From the NCBI GenBank assembly GCA_963693285.1, contig OY848919.1:1635594-1699593 (forward strand): a DNA stretch of 64,000 nucleotides, in the 5' to 3' direction. Below the pieces are notes generated by a model, which was not told the origin of the DNA, did not search any database, and was given only the letters and a program-made list of their open reading frames with translations. Positions 10,401 to 22,407 of this stretch are shown here, piece by piece. This DNA is from Xestospongia muta (lineage: Eukaryota; Porifera; Demospongiae; Haplosclerida; Petrosiidae). A program made the position numbers and the translations under genes. Position 1 is the first letter of the stretch. Every line of letters starts with the position of its first letter.

Positions 10401-13400
10401 TTGTTCTTTGCTTTGAGTCACGCCAGTTCTTTCAGACTTTGAGGTGTGAGGTGAGTCCAATGGTACTATCCCATCGGGTGGAGTTATCTCTTTTCCTTTA
10501 TCACTTCCACCACATTCTAGAACATTGGGAGCAGGTGTGGTTAGAGACGTATTCCCTCCAGAGCGTTCCTCTGGTGTTGTGTTACCTGTTGTAAAAACTG
10601 AAGATACCAGGACACCCAATAATTACATTCTTATATATACTAGTATATTCTAGTATATTCCAGTATATTCTGTAGATCATGTAAAAATACTATCAATCAA
10701 TACTAGTATATTCCAATATACTCTGTAGATCATGTAAAATGCAATCAACCAATTCATACTCCATTCCCTAATCATTCAACAATAACCCCTTCATTTATTA
10801 TATATATACACATAAATCTTTACATATTAACCTAACTAAACTTAAAACACATCACACACAGACACACATACAAGATACAAAACAATACCATTATACATAT
10901 ACAAAATACACACAATTGAAACAACAAACCATTGTTTTCCTTGTCATTTTTAACTGATGCAGCAGTTTCAGTACTACGAGATGTCGTATCAGTCATCTCC
11001 TTGTAAACAGATGAACTGGTTTTGCCAGAACTATAATAATATTGTGTAGAGTATGATTTAGGATGACCATAATGAGTAGGGTTACTAAAAGGATGACCTT
11101 TACGAGGAGGCAAGTTCTGTCCATCTAAAAACACAAATAAGGCGTCACTGTAGGTGTGGTTTTGTAAACCACACCTACTTGTCACACCCTAATATGCCTT
11201 ACCTTTGCCCATGAGCCATTTTGCCCAGTTTCCACGTTTTCTTATCCTATCATTTCTTATTTCAATAACAGGACTGCCTTGTAGTGATTCTTTGATAACT
11301 GTTATGTCTTGTGTAAGAGCTTGTACACGATTGAATCGGCTAATAACAACAAGTGGAACGAACCCATCGTTATCCATCTAGAAAATATATAGAAATAAAT
11401 CAATGTATGAAGTATGCACACACACAGATACAGACACACTCCCTACTCTAGCTCCTTGCATTGAGTAAAGGGAGTAGTGATCTACAACTAATTGAACTGT
11501 CAGTAGATCCTTCTCTGTCACTCCTAAGACTAATGACCAACAAAACAACTTATAAATAAACAACACACAACCTCTCTCTCTCTCTCTCTCTCTGTACATA
11601 GTTTGATAATAGTTGGCACAACTCTCTTACTTGTCCTCTGAGAAAGAAGTCTTTCTGTAAGTTCTCATCACTGAAGTAATATTCACTACAACAAAGACAT
11701 CAAATTATTAAACACTTAATGTTATCCATCAATTCATTCATCTATTTATCTCTCCATTCATCTTACATTTGTTTTCTAATATATTCATGTAATGTTGTAT
11801 CATCAACTGATAAAATAGGAGCACCATATACAAATGGACTATTATAAGGAGAAAAGAAGACACCAGTACCACCTGCCATGCTATCATAATACATAGATAC
11901 TCCACTAGAATACTGGAAGCCTGGACCTAGAGATCAAAAGAGATGAGGAACAAAATGGTCACCCATAATTGCTTAGTAACCAGGATGGACAATTCAACAC
12001 AAGTACTTGAGGTCAATGTGGTAACTAAGTACTGTTAGCCTAGCTACCACAATGGTCATATTAACCACTTGAAACCACAACAATGTACTTCTTACCTGGA
12101 GCTACTGGATATTGCCAGCTTCTCTCGTCACCATCTCCTCCTCCTACTTGCCAGTTTCCTCCTCGTCCACTATATCCATTGTCTTGTTCTTCATAACGAT
12201 CACCAAAGTGATCATTTCGTTGGTGGTGGGTGTGGTCTCGAGACTTGTAACCATGATCTCGTTCAAATCGTAGGGGTTTATGAACTCTATCTCTCCCTCT
12301 CTCAAATCGTCCTCCGCCATCTCTACCCCTTTCTCGTCTATCCCTATCAAAGTCCCTGTCTTTATCACGTCGTCCATACGAGTGCCAATGATCCCGTGAC
12401 TCCCCACGGTGTCGGTAGTACCCTCGTGAGGGCGGAGGTCGACTTGGTGGTTCAATGTTCAGAGGAACCCACTTCTGTTTGTTGCCACCTACACACCCAA
12501 GAAGGAACATTGAAGGAAATAATAGATACACACCTGAACGTTAAGTATTAACACCTACTGACATATGTTATCATAGCACATACATTGTAGACACTATGGA
12601 CACTATACATACTTGCTATAATTAAGACACTTTGTGTTTTGGAGTAATAACACCTCCAATATCATCATTATGGTATGTACATCACTGGTATGTAAGTTGT
12701 AATCTTTACATAGACACTGAAAGTAATCTGTTCTATCATTCATTGAGCTGTCTGTCTCTCTCCATTTCATTGGCCATCTTTATCTTTCCACCCATCCAAT
12801 ACCACATCATCACATCAAGGTGTTGAGTAGTGTCAAAATTTAACAGTACAATTACACACTATTTCACCTAAAATGTGTCACAACAATATTATAGGGTTAT
12901 ACCCACAGTATTGTCACATTCATACTAACAAACATGCTGCAAAGAGGTCCATTCACATGACAACTATTACATTCAGCAATCTATAGTCAACCCTTAAGAC
13001 AAAAAACATGTTGACATTAACACTGCCTTATTGTGACATCAATAACAACTTTCACTGGAACTGCCTAGCTATTGTAGTAAGCTATGATCTCATTAAACTT
13101 TCACCTATAGTTAGAAGTTAACCAATAGCACCAGGCCAACACATGCTACATAATTGAAACCACTGTGTTCATGTACATGCTACTTGTCTGTCATGTAGCA
13201 GTGACAACATGAAACACACTCCACAGATAATAATGTATACAGCTGTGTTAGTGACCTTTGACCTGTGACTCAGTGTACAGTCAATTTTGACCTGTGTTTT
13301 CATTTGATAGCTTAAAGGCAAGTTGTTTTGAACTTATTTTCTATACTATGTTTCTGGTAGCTTCATATGTTACGTAAAAGATCTCAGTCTAATATACAAG

Positions 13401-14873
13401 AAAACATGAAAAGAACACAAAAACACGAGAACATATAAACGTAATTGAAAACAAAATGATATCAATTTAATTACACAGAGAGCATCAACTGGAAAGCACC
13501 TCACTGTGGTAACTCAATAATGGCTACACTACACTACTTACTAGCTTTCACATAACAATCAACCCCACCCACTCTTTCCTCACTCATTATACTTACTCTT
13601 TTTCTTTCCATTACTTCCATTCAACTTTTGGTCTACAACATCCTGATTAAGACTTCTTGTGGTTTCTTTGTCCAGGACCTATACACAATACAACATCAAC
13701 ACCAGCTGCAATATCCCAATAGACAATACATACTAATATAAAGAACACACACAGCACATTACAATACATAATGTTAGTGCTATGTAATCCCCATACAAAT
13801 TTAGACTGAGTTGACTTTAAAGATTATAATATTAAGAGTAGTAAGCCAAAATAAAATAATTGCAATTGTCTAACAAAGCACAGTCCACCAGCCAAAGACT
13901 GAACTGAACATCCATATATGTACATACACACGTGACAAAGAAACATGGACACGTACAAGACGACAAAGATATATTAGCATAAACACATACACACATGTTA
14001 TCTTAGAAATTATTGTGTTGGCTATTATACAAGGTAGGGCAGATAACTTACATCAATGTATTACAGCTGCACATGGTTAACAGTAAACAATGAATTGTAT
14101 ATTTTCATTGTTAAAGTAACTACCTTTTTCTGGTCTCTGAGCTGTGGGGAGTCTTTTTCTTTAGGGGGAGGTTTTGGTGCTGTTTCATTGAGTGCTGGCC
14201 AACTGCCTGGATTTTGTGCCATTTCCCAGTTCTAAAATTGAAGAGAAACATGTCAAAGTATAAAAAGAAAATGAGAAAATTAAGATAACATTGTTTTCTC
14301 ACTAGAGATTGTTTACAATAGAGTATTATGTACATTGATAATTCAATAAAAAGATACGACTCTGAAGAGTGAGATGAATAACAAGAGATAAATAAACACC
14401 AACTTGATGTATAGACAATAGTAAATGGATCAATAGACAAACTTAAATGGACACACAGCTAACTAAATGATGGATTGCAAAAAAAGGTGGATAGATATCT
14501 CAGTGAATAGATGAATACTCAGCTGACTAATTGATGGACAAGTGATCTAATCTAACAGACAATAAGTTGGACATATAAAACAACAATGATTTCATATGGT
14601 ATTAACTTGGCCATTTTGAGGGATAATCATTCCACTTTCTTGATCGTATGTGTCCTTCTCTTCCTTAACTGTTGAGCTGCCAAACTTGTCGCCTGATTCA
14701 GGTTGTTCACTGATTGGTGTAGATTTCAGCCATGCCTTCTTTGTGCTATTCATGGTTGGTCTAGTCTGAGTTCGGGTAGTTGCTGGTTTGGTGTCTCGAA
14801 TGGGTTCTTCTAAATACGTCAGTTTATTCGCTAGGTCTCCATGTTGCTGGTGTAGTACAGCCACATCAGCCAT
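7438..14873 (-). CDS. LARP1: LARP1, La-related RNA-binding protein with DM15 cap-binding region
   Basis: Sixteen exons (14607-14873, 14124-14231, 13597-13678, 12096-12488, 11767-11926, 11631-11685, 11203-11377, 10930-11124, 10326-10597, 9847-10143, 8905-9279, 8319-8565, 8172-8259, 7916-7972, 7655-7814, 7438-7563) join to 1018 residues. Landmarks: NKQKWVPL followed by an Arg/Asp/Gly-rich linker; the La motif ([18 protein letters not shown], then [20 protein letters not shown]); a conserved middle block ([22 protein letters not shown]); EAHVGWLL; and the DM15 repeats ([78 protein letters not shown]). Family knowledge: LARP1 binds the cap and 5'TOP tract of ribosomal-protein mRNAs and represses them downstream of mTORC1. 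It is complete at both ends, though an upstream 5' UTR exon is possible. It diverges from IFT81. Confidence 0.95.
8600..8875. repeat. 60-bp tandem array (family A), copy 1, in LARP1 intron 11
   Basis: About four and a half copies of an exact 60-bp period. cagtgacctagga recurs at 8648, 8708, 8768 and 8828, with tagctaccattagtaa and ctagactagtgaacatc in each unit. The same unit occurs in VPS37A and IFT172 introns. Confidence 0.92.
10625..10740. repeat. Two-copy repeat in LARP1 intron 8
   Basis: actagtatattcc...ctgtagatcatgtaaaa occurs twice, about 65 bp apart. Confidence 0.7.
12489..13596. other. Long LARP1 intron 3, no gene seen
   Basis: This is the longest LARP1 intron (about 1.1 kb). I found no coding exon, array or recognisable mobile element in it on either strand. 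Confidence 0.5.
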
Positions 14874-15377
14874 CTTTAAATGCTTCTTTGTGTGCGCGTA
14901 TATGTATGAATTAAAAGTTACTAGATCAATCTGTGATTAAGTCTTAATAATATAGTTGATACCTGTAGTAGCACTTATCGGTCCCAAAACCTAAAGATAA
15001 TAACTAAGAGAAAATAGGAAAGAATCTAGTACTTGGTACGTGAATGCGACGTCACTTACTATAGTGTTTGATTGGAGTGATAAAAAGACCCTTCCTTTCA
15101 CGAAGAAACAGTTGCAGTCTAAAGAGGTAGTTGGCGGCAGCAAAGGGGCAGCCTGGTCAGAGCTCTTTGAATACCTGGTTCGCTGTCCAACAACTGAGAA
15201 AGGAAGTTTAGTTTAGAAGACTGGATCAGGTGGTTGCTGGATACCACGCGGTCTATCTTCTGCACATGCGCATTAGAACAAGACGTTACTAAGCAACATA
15301 ACAAAACAACCCCAGTACGTCATTCCTCCTCCTGAAAGTCCTGTGGAACCCAAGAACGAAAAACCCAGTCATAGACC
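14874..15377. promoter_or_regulatory. Divergent LARP1 / IFT81 promoter region
   Basis: The two ATGs are 504 bp apart and point away from each other, so the promoters must share this interval. It contains an NRF1-like CACATGCGCA at about 15263 and an X-box 81 bp before the IFT81 ATG. No TATA box was recognised. Confidence 0.7.
15285..15297 (+). promoter_or_regulatory. X-box (RFX site) upstream of IFT81
   Basis: GTTACT-A-AGCAAC fits the RFX consensus RYYNYY-N(1-3)-RRNRAC at every position, ending 80 bp before the IFT81 ATG. RFX factors drive ciliary genes across animals, so position and neighbour support it. Binding is inferred. Confidence 0.7.
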
Positions 15378-17420
15378 ATGAGTGAACAACTTCGTTTTAT
15401 AGTGGACAAACTCAAAAAAGAGCCTTACAATAAAAGTTACACTATAATCACCTTTGATTCACTAGACTCACTGAATCTTATGCAAGTTCTCAATGATGTC
15501 ATTGCCGAAATTGACCCAGAACAAAAAGTAGACCTCAGAGATGAGCCACCAGAACAGACAGCCTTGAGACTGTTAAGTACATTGAGATTATTCAACTATA
15601 AACCTAAATCAGATACAGGAGAAGGTATGAATGCGTTCCGTCAAGGTTTGATAAAAGGTGAGAAAGCTACTATCTACCCCCTAATGGCTTGGCTACTCAA
15701 TCGTGCCCCAGATCTCAAAAAGAGAGCTTATCTTGCACGATATTTGGTTAAGATTGAGGTCCCACTTGAGTTCTTGCAAGACGAGGTCGTGGAGGAAACC
15801 TATCAAACTTACCAAAGTATGATGGAGCATTTTAAGGAATTACATAAAGCAGTTGAAATGGAGCGATCTTCTGAATACAATACAGCTGATGTACGTCGAG
15901 ATATCGAATCAATGGAAGAGGAGAAAAAACAGCTAGAAAGACAGTTAGAGAGGTTGCGTAGACGTGTAGAGTCCTTCCCCAATCATGAAGAGATGCTGGA
16001 CTCAGCACAAAAGTTACGTAAGGAGAGAGCTAAAGGGCTACAATTGAAGAAACAAAAGGAAGACCAGAAAGAACAGTTAGTTCATATGCAGCAAAAGCTA
16101 CAAAGAACGAGTCAGGAACTTGATGAAATACGTAACACTACAGAAGGTCTGACAGCTGAAACAGTTATATCAAAGATTGAAGAGGAGAACAAAGTACAAA
16201 AGTTGTTAGCTGGAGAGAATTTGCCAAAGAAAGTGGAGACAAAACGAAAACAGTGTCTAGAATTAGAGAAAGTACTTTCAGAACCTGTTGTGAGTGAATT
16301 AGATCTTGAAGTTATTCAACAACAAATTGATGAAGTAAATGAAGAGATTCGGGTTCTGATGGAAAAGAAAATGGCAGAGGACGAAACTGGACAAGAGAAT
16401 ATGACAATGTTCCGACAACAAGCATCAATTATTGCTCACAAACGGCAAACAGCAGCAGAAACTGTCCAGACATTAATTGATGAAGTGAATGAGCTAGAAA
16501 AAGAATTAGAATTGAAACAGAAACAGCTTGATGATCTAGGAGGAATTGAATTGGTCCGAGAGGATGAGTTTCGTAAGTATATTGATCGTCTCCGTGTAAT
16601 AAGTAATACGTACAAGATGAAAAAGGCTGAGCTCTCAGCATTCAGAGCTGAGTATGGTGTCCTTTCTCGTACTGAAGAAATCATTAAGTCTCGAGATGAG
16701 AATGCTCAAGAACTGTTGGAGTTTATGGAGAAGAGAAAAGGCGTGTCTGGTTTTCGAAGCACTCAGGATAATTTAGAGAAAGTATCAAACGTCAAGAGTG
16801 AACTGGACTCAAAAAAGGAGGAGACTTTAAAGGATATGTCCCGTAATGTAGAGCAACTAAAGGGAATTATAGAAGATAAGAAGGCTGTACTAGCTCCTCT
16901 GATACGAGAAGTGAGACCACTCCGTCAACAACATCAAGAAATCAAGAATACCCACACGGAAAAGAAATCTACCTATGACAGTCTAGCTGCAGGACTACAA
17001 AGCAATCGTGCCCAACTAGAAAGACAAGTCAAGACTTTGTGGGAAGAATGCATGAATGAAGAAAGCCAGTATCATTTACTCAACTGCCAACTGGAGTCAG
17101 TACATTTGCACGACCAGAGAGTGAAAGCTGAAATGAAAGTAATGGTGTCTAAAGATCCTGCTGAGAAGAAGAAAAGCATGCGAGATCTGTTGACACGAAA
17201 AATACAAGAACAAGAAAATCGTGGTCGTGCTTTACGTGACAAACAGAGAGATATTAAAGACACACACGAGTTCTCTATGAAACAAGTGAAAATGTGGAAA
17301 GACCTGCATCGTTTATTTGAAGTCAAACAAGAATGCCTTCAACGTGCACAAGAACAGAAGTTACAAGCTAAGGCACTCAATGAAATGGCTACAGATGGCA
17401 GAATTGAAATTAACAACTAA
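15378..17420 (+). CDS. IFT81: IFT81, intraflagellar transport complex B subunit
   Basis: A single intronless frame of 680 residues, close to the usual size (about 676). The N-terminal calponin-homology-like domain (MSEQLRFIVDKLKKEPYNK, then DLRDEPPEQTALRLLSTLRL and the FRQGLIKGEK / YPLMAWLL region, residues about 1-125) is followed by long coiled coil from about residue 130 to 660. Family knowledge: IFT81 pairs with IFT74 in the IFT-B1 core, and the CH domain binds tubulin for transport into cilia. Start: the ATG at 15378 begins the conserved domain. Lack of introns is notable because LARP1, VPS37A, RPL21 and IFT172 around it are intron-rich. The gene diverges from LARP1 and converges on VPS37A, whose stop lies 231 bp away. 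Confidence 0.96.
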   Translation: MSEQLRFIVDKLKKEPYNKSYTIITFDSLDSLNLMQVLNDVIAEIDPEQKVDLRDEPPEQTALRLLSTLRLFNYKPKSDTGEGMNAFRQGLIKGEKATIYPLMAWLLNRAPDLKKRAYLARYLVKIEVPLEFLQDEVVEETYQTYQSMMEHFKELHKAVEMERSSEYNTADVRRDIESMEEEKKQLERQLERLRRRVESFPNHEEMLDSAQKLRKERAKGLQLKKQKEDQKEQLVHMQQKLQRTSQELDEIRNTTEGLTAETVISKIEEENKVQKLLAGENLPKKVETKRKQCLELEKVLSEPVVSELDLEVIQQQIDEVNEEIRVLMEKKMAEDETGQENMTMFRQQASIIAHKRQTAAETVQTLIDEVNELEKELELKQKQLDDLGGIELVREDEFRKYIDRLRVISNTYKMKKAELSAFRAEYGVLSRTEEIIKSRDENAQELLEFMEKRKGVSGFRSTQDNLEKVSNVKSELDSKKEETLKDMSRNVEQLKGIIEDKKAVLAPLIREVRPLRQQHQEIKNTHTEKKSTYDSLAAGLQSNRAQLERQVKTLWEECMNEESQYHLLNCQLESVHLHDQRVKAEMKVMVSKDPAEKKKSMRDLLTRKIQEQENRGRALRDKQRDIKDTHEFSMKQVKMWKDLHRLFEVKQECLQRAQEQKLQAKALNEMATDGRIEINN

Positions 17421-17651
17421 TAAATTGATTGTGATCATATTTAGTATCTTGTTAACTGAACAGGACACACACTACTTCAATAATACCAGTATTTGTTAAA
17501 AATTAATATTTAAATAATAATTTGACTACAATAATAATCATTACTGTAAGAATATCTGATAATTTTTTGTAATACATCATTATTAGGACATTGTTGGTAT
17601 ATACGTGTAATGGAGTGAATTTTAACAGTGATAATTATTGTCTAAAATGTG
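17421..17651. other. Convergent 3' interval, IFT81 and VPS37A
   Basis: Only 231 bp separate the two stop codons, so the 3' UTRs are very short or overlap in antisense. I see no clear AATAAA for IFT81; several AT-rich near-matches are present. Confidence 0.6.
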
Positions 17652-20600
17652 TCATCTTCTTTGATATTTTAACATCTCTGATTTGGAGCCTCTCAAGTGA
17701 TATAACTAAAAAAATACAGAAAATGATCAATTAAAATTGCTATCTGAAATAAAATACTGATGTTTACTAGTCTAGAGCTTATACTATCTTAGGTCACTGT
17801 GGTAAGTACTGATGTTCACTAGTTTAGAAGTTACTAATGGTAGCTATCCTAGGTCACTGTGGTAAGTACTGATGTTCACTAGTCTAGAGCTTACTAATGG
17901 TAGCTATCCTAGGTCACTGTGGTAAGTACTGATGTTCACTAGTCTAGAGCTTACTAATGGTAGCTATCTTATATCACTGTGGTAAGTACTGATGTTCGCT
18001 AGTCTAGAGCTTACTAATGGTAGTTATGTTATTGTATTATCATTACCTTTCTTTGTTGTATATATGATTGTACAAAACTAGCTGCATCAGATTTTTGATC
18101 TAAAAAATCTTCTGCAATAATTTCAGATTCAGTGTCAGCCTCTTGAGTCATAGTTTTTAATTGAGAGACAACATTTCGTCTATCATATCTCTAAGGAAGA
18201 GAGGGAGAACAAACATAACAATAAACTCACATATTACAATAACAGTACTCACTTCTATCATTTGTGATTGCTGTTTACCCAACTTTTCAAACTTATCTCT
18301 TACGCTTTGTAATTCTACTAACTATTAAGAAGATACATTTAAAATACATCATTTCAAGTTAAAATTTCATTTACTTTATCTTGTAATTTACTCCATTGTT
18401 CTTGCAAACGAGGTTCTCTCTCTAAATTGTTTCCTAGTTTAGAATACATAACATTACATTACATAACCCTCAGTCAATAACTTACTTGCTAACTCTTCAT
18501 TTTGCTGAAAAACTGCTTCCATCTCTTCTTGTACTTTCTTTATCTATAAAGAATATAGGGGGTGTGTCTATTACACCACATATGTCTGTCTGTTTGTTCA
18601 TCTGCATACTTAATTGTCTGTCTATCAGTCAGTCCGTCCTATGTATGAGCTTACCACTTCTAGTCCAGAGATGTATTTATCAATAAGAACTACAGCATCT
18701 TCGTCATTGAGATACTTTTCAAGGTCTTCATTGCTGCATGAATACAATGATTATATAACTTAATACAAGAGATGACATTATTATACTGTGGAGTAGGAAC
18801 AGGGGAGGGGGGGCAGCCCCCACTGTTATAATAATCTACCTATTCATAAATATAGTTGAAAATGACTTTACCTTTTCTCTGACATTCCTGGTAGTCCAGC
18901 TGGTACAGAATAGCCAGATGAAGTCTTTGGAGAGTCAACAACTGCAGCTGTTGAAGGACTAGATGATCTCCTAGGCACAGAAGGACTGTCAACATAATTA
19001 TTAGAACTCAGATAATTAACAGATTGAGGCTCTGAAGAGAAGGTGTAAGGTGAATATGGTACAGGAACATTAGGACTGTAAGAACTATTAAAAAGAGAGG
19101 TTTATCACATACAAGTTGTAGTAGTTAAGAAAGGACATAAAATTAATGACAGACTTAGTTATTGTCTGGAATTTTTGATTTGTTGTTAAGTACTTTTATC
19201 ATTGATATTTAATTGTATATTGTATATTATAGAAGTCCAGTGACACAGTCCAAGTATAGCATATATAATACTGCCTATTACTATTCCCTAAACTCTAAAC
19301 ATTAAGTGATGTAGCCTGAGGTCCTGATTGTCTGCTTTACTATTCCCTAAACCCTAAACATTAAGCAATAAAGTATGAGGTCATGACTGTCCCACTGGCT
19401 TCTATAGTATTTATTGCTTTGGTTTTGTTATGATCAATAGGATTGGATGTTCATACAAACTGTCATATCATTGCTGATATGTTTCGTGTTCTTTAATATA
19501 ATTTGTTTGTCTTGACAGTTTATTAATATCATTTGTTCATTTAACATTCTATGTTGTTGGCATATCCACCCGTTCATTCATTCATTGAGCATGAACACCA
19601 TAAAACAAATTTCTTACAATTGAGGAACAGGCATAGGCATTGTTGGTTGTGTTGCCATGGTGATACCACCAGAAGTATCAAACAGCGGAGGATTATTTGT
19701 AAAGTGAGTAATAACTTCTTTAATAACCAGACCAAGATTAGAGTGTGGATTAAACTGTGAGTAATAGCACGTAATAAAAGTTATATTAAGTATAATATTA
19801 CCTGTTGTATTAATGGACAACCAGTCACTATCATCTAAGGGATAAGTAAGAAATCATAGTAATAATTTTCACTGATACTATGTGATATGATAATCACTGA
19901 TACTATGTGATATGATAATCACTGATACTATGTGACATGATAATTGCTGATACTATGTGATATGATACTAACTCGTATCTATCACATCAAGTCAAAAGTT
20001 GTACGTGTAAATGTATGATCACTTTTGATCAGGTGTAATGTTACAAAATGGTTACATAATGTGATATAGAATTAAAAATAACATATAATTAATTAAGAGA
20101 AATAAAGGAGCTCTTATACATTGGTCCTTGAGGAATATGATGACTCAGCTGTTTTGAGCCATCGTTTAAAAGGTAATTAGAACCCTCCCCTCTTAATAAA
20201 TCCCAGTGATTGGGAATAGATAGTTTGATTACAAACCAGTTTTTAATACCAGTTTTACCTGATTATCCACCCAAGGATGGACAAAAAAAGGTGATGCTGT
20301 AACTTTTGGACCTTCTAACGGAAACCTCTCTGATAAAAATCTAAATAATAAAGAAAGATATTAAGTTATAGAAAAGGATCAATGGACAATGTGGTGGTAG
20401 AATGGACAGATACACTAAGGAACAGACACATGGCAGTGGTACAATGGACAAGAATGGGAGGATAGTAATGGCACAATGGACAGATATAAAAGTCATGGAA
20501 AATACGACACATTTGTGGCACAATGGATGAATAATTAAAGGTAGCTAGGACACCTACATATCAAGAGTGATTGTATGTTCATTAACAGGAAAGCTAACTT

Positions 20601-20809
20601 GGTATTTCCTATCTCTTTCTACTTCAACAATACTATTAATAAAACAACAAAATAATATTGTTGATTTTATTACTTTTATACTTTCTTTACCTCTGGACTT
20701 GCTCTCTGAGCCAGACAATTTGCTTACTCCTCTGTCTCTGGGCGTGCGTTACTTCGTTTAGTGTCGTGTTATCTGCTGATTCTGTTGTTGCTCGACCGAA
20801 AAGCCACAT
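17652..20809 (-). CDS. VPS37A: VPS37A, ESCRT-I subunit
   Basis: Twelve exons (20691-20809, 20558-20632, 20259-20340, 19802-19834, 19618-19754, 18872-19084, 18655-18733, 18486-18543, 18375-18433, 18253-18321, 18047-18190, 17652-17705) join in frame to 373 residues. The N-terminus has the MWLFG start and a UEV-like region (RKYQVSFPVNEHTITLDIF, FPLEGPKV), then a Ser/Pro-rich linker. The C-terminal half is the Mod(r) domain (NEDLEKYLNDEDAVVLIDKY, ELARNNLEREPRLQEQW, TESEIIAEDFLDQKSDAASF, RKLYHLRGSK). Family knowledge: it joins TSG101, VPS28 and MVB12 in ESCRT-I for sorting ubiquitinated cargo at endosomes. The human protein is 397 residues. The last exon is only 18 codons and lies beyond an intron filled by a 60-bp array. 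Confidence 0.93.
17758..18030. repeat. 60-bp tandem array (family A), copy 2, in the last VPS37A intron
   Basis: Four and a half units at exact 60-bp spacing, inverted relative to copy 1 on the + strand: ggtaagtactgatgttcact, agtctagagcttactaatgg, tcctaggtcactg. It accounts for most of intron 17706-18046. Confidence 0.92.
19868..19972. repeat. 25-bp tandem repeat, 4 copies, in a VPS37A intron
   Basis: cactgatactatgtgatat and gataat recur at 25-bp spacing, with small variants in the third and fourth copies. Confidence 0.85.
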
Positions 20810-21028
20810 GACTTGTTTCACTATTTACACTGTCGTTATATGCACAACGGACGTCCGTTGATCCGTAATCCAGCCCCACCCATTTTAATAATTACCCCGT
20901 AATCTACACACAATTCGTTCCTAAACGGGACAGGAGTGGGGAACTGAAAATTGGTCTCAAACTCTTAATATGTAATTTCAAATACATTTTTATATCTGAA
21001 TAAAACATTGCTATCATGAACAAGTTTT

Positions 21029-22168
21029 TCAGCCCAAAAATTCATACGGTATTGGCTCCAAATGTTCAATGTCTTTTCCTTTCATTTTAACAAAATGTCC
21101 TTCACGAGGTTGGGCAGGCTTTCTTTTCAAGTCACCAGGCTATAGCAAGTAAAAAACAAACAATTAAAGAACAAACGAATGAAATTTTTATCATCCATTT
21201 TGTCTAATTATTAACCCTCCATCTGTTTATCTGTCCATCTATCCATCCAGCTATCTATCTATCTATCCATTTATCAGGACATTATTTTGACTCTTACCTT
21301 AATTTTAGTTTTGTTTTCTTGTGCTTGACGTCTTTTAGCTTTGTTTTCTTGAATTCTTTTAAAGAAGTCCTCACGACAACGTGATGGTTGGACATGTTCT
21401 ATTCTCACATGTATCCTCTTGTCAATAATACGGTTCCTACAAAAAATGGCTAATATTGCTTCCATGGTAACAACGACCACACCTACCTGATTTGTTTAGT
21501 GACAATAATTCCAAGAGCTCTTTTGGTAACATTAAATACTTTGCCAGTTCGTCCATGATAAAATTTGAAAGGCATACCTTTGTGGACAGCACCATTTACC
21601 TAATTAATAGGACAAGAAATACAAAATAAATTACAATAGAAATTTTAACAAATAAAGTAATAAAAACAACTAAAGTGCCATCTTATAATTGAGATTGGTT
21701 ATTAGATAAGATCAGTGTTGTTTTAACCAGTAGTTATTAACTAGTAGTTTATTAACCCTATATTATCCTACTAACTATATTGTATTCCAAACTATATTCC
21801 AATAAAAATAACAAAATATTGAAACACAACCTTTATTTTAACTAGCTACATACTAACATACCATCAAGGATTACAATACTTTATGCGTCAATAAACTATA
21901 GATATATAACACAAACACAATATAAATAGTTAAAATTTGAAGTCCCATTTAGGGCGGAGTTGTCTAATACACCTCATCACATACTAATTTCTTACTTTGA
22001 TATCAACATAGTCTCCTACTTTGAACACTCTCATGTATGTTGACAAAGGAATAGGTCCTATTAAATATTATTGATAACAATACTTTGGGAACTTGGAAAA
22101 ATACCTTTCTTGCGAAAGCGTCTAGAAAAAATGTGCCGAGTCCCACGCCGATATCCATGTGTACCCAT
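21029..22168 (-). CDS. RPL21: RPL21 (eL21), large-subunit ribosomal protein
   Basis: Five exons (22105-22168, 21996-22057, 21487-21599, 21298-21436, 21029-21139) join in frame to 162 residues; the family is usually about 160. The whole length is conserved: [65 protein letters not shown] and the C-terminal LEPIPYEF. It is a structural protein of the 60S subunit. A GTACAT..TATAG pair just upstream of the ATG could be a 5' UTR intron. It is head-to-head with IFT172, the two ATGs being 239 bp apart. Confidence 0.97.
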
Positions 22169-22407
22169 TTTGAATAACTAACCTATAGATATGAAAAAAA
22201 TAATCATAACACTAACAATACGAAATAGAGATGTACCTTCTACTTAGACCATGTGCTCAAGAATTATTCGAGCATGCGCAATACAACTTAATAAATAGCC
22301 GCACCTCTTCATAATTAGTTATACTTTTATAGTGGGAGGAATTTGGTTACTATAGCGACCAACAAACAGATGAATATTCCTTGAGGGGAGAGATCGCCTA
22401 TAGTAAA
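22169..22407. promoter_or_regulatory. Divergent RPL21 / IFT172 promoter
   Basis: 239 bp between opposed start codons. It holds an NRF1-like GCATGCGCA near 22270 and an X-box at 22346-22359 facing IFT172. I could not identify a 5'TOP start for RPL21 with confidence. Confidence 0.65.
22346..22359 (+). promoter_or_regulatory. X-box (RFX site) upstream of IFT172
   Basis: GTTACT-AT-AGCGAC satisfies the RFX consensus RYYNYY-N(1-3)-RRNRAC and ends 48 bp before the IFT172 ATG. It is the second ciliary gene in the window with such a site close to its start. Confidence 0.7.

Noticed and set aside
19346..19361. ccctaaaccctaaac, telomere-like repeat
   Set aside because: Only two units inside a VPS37A intron; too short to mean a telomeric insertion.
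20100..20230. Possible extra VPS37A exon (minus strand)
   Set aside because: Exons 3 and 4 join in phase and match the family without it; the candidate lacks good borders and disrupts the alignment.
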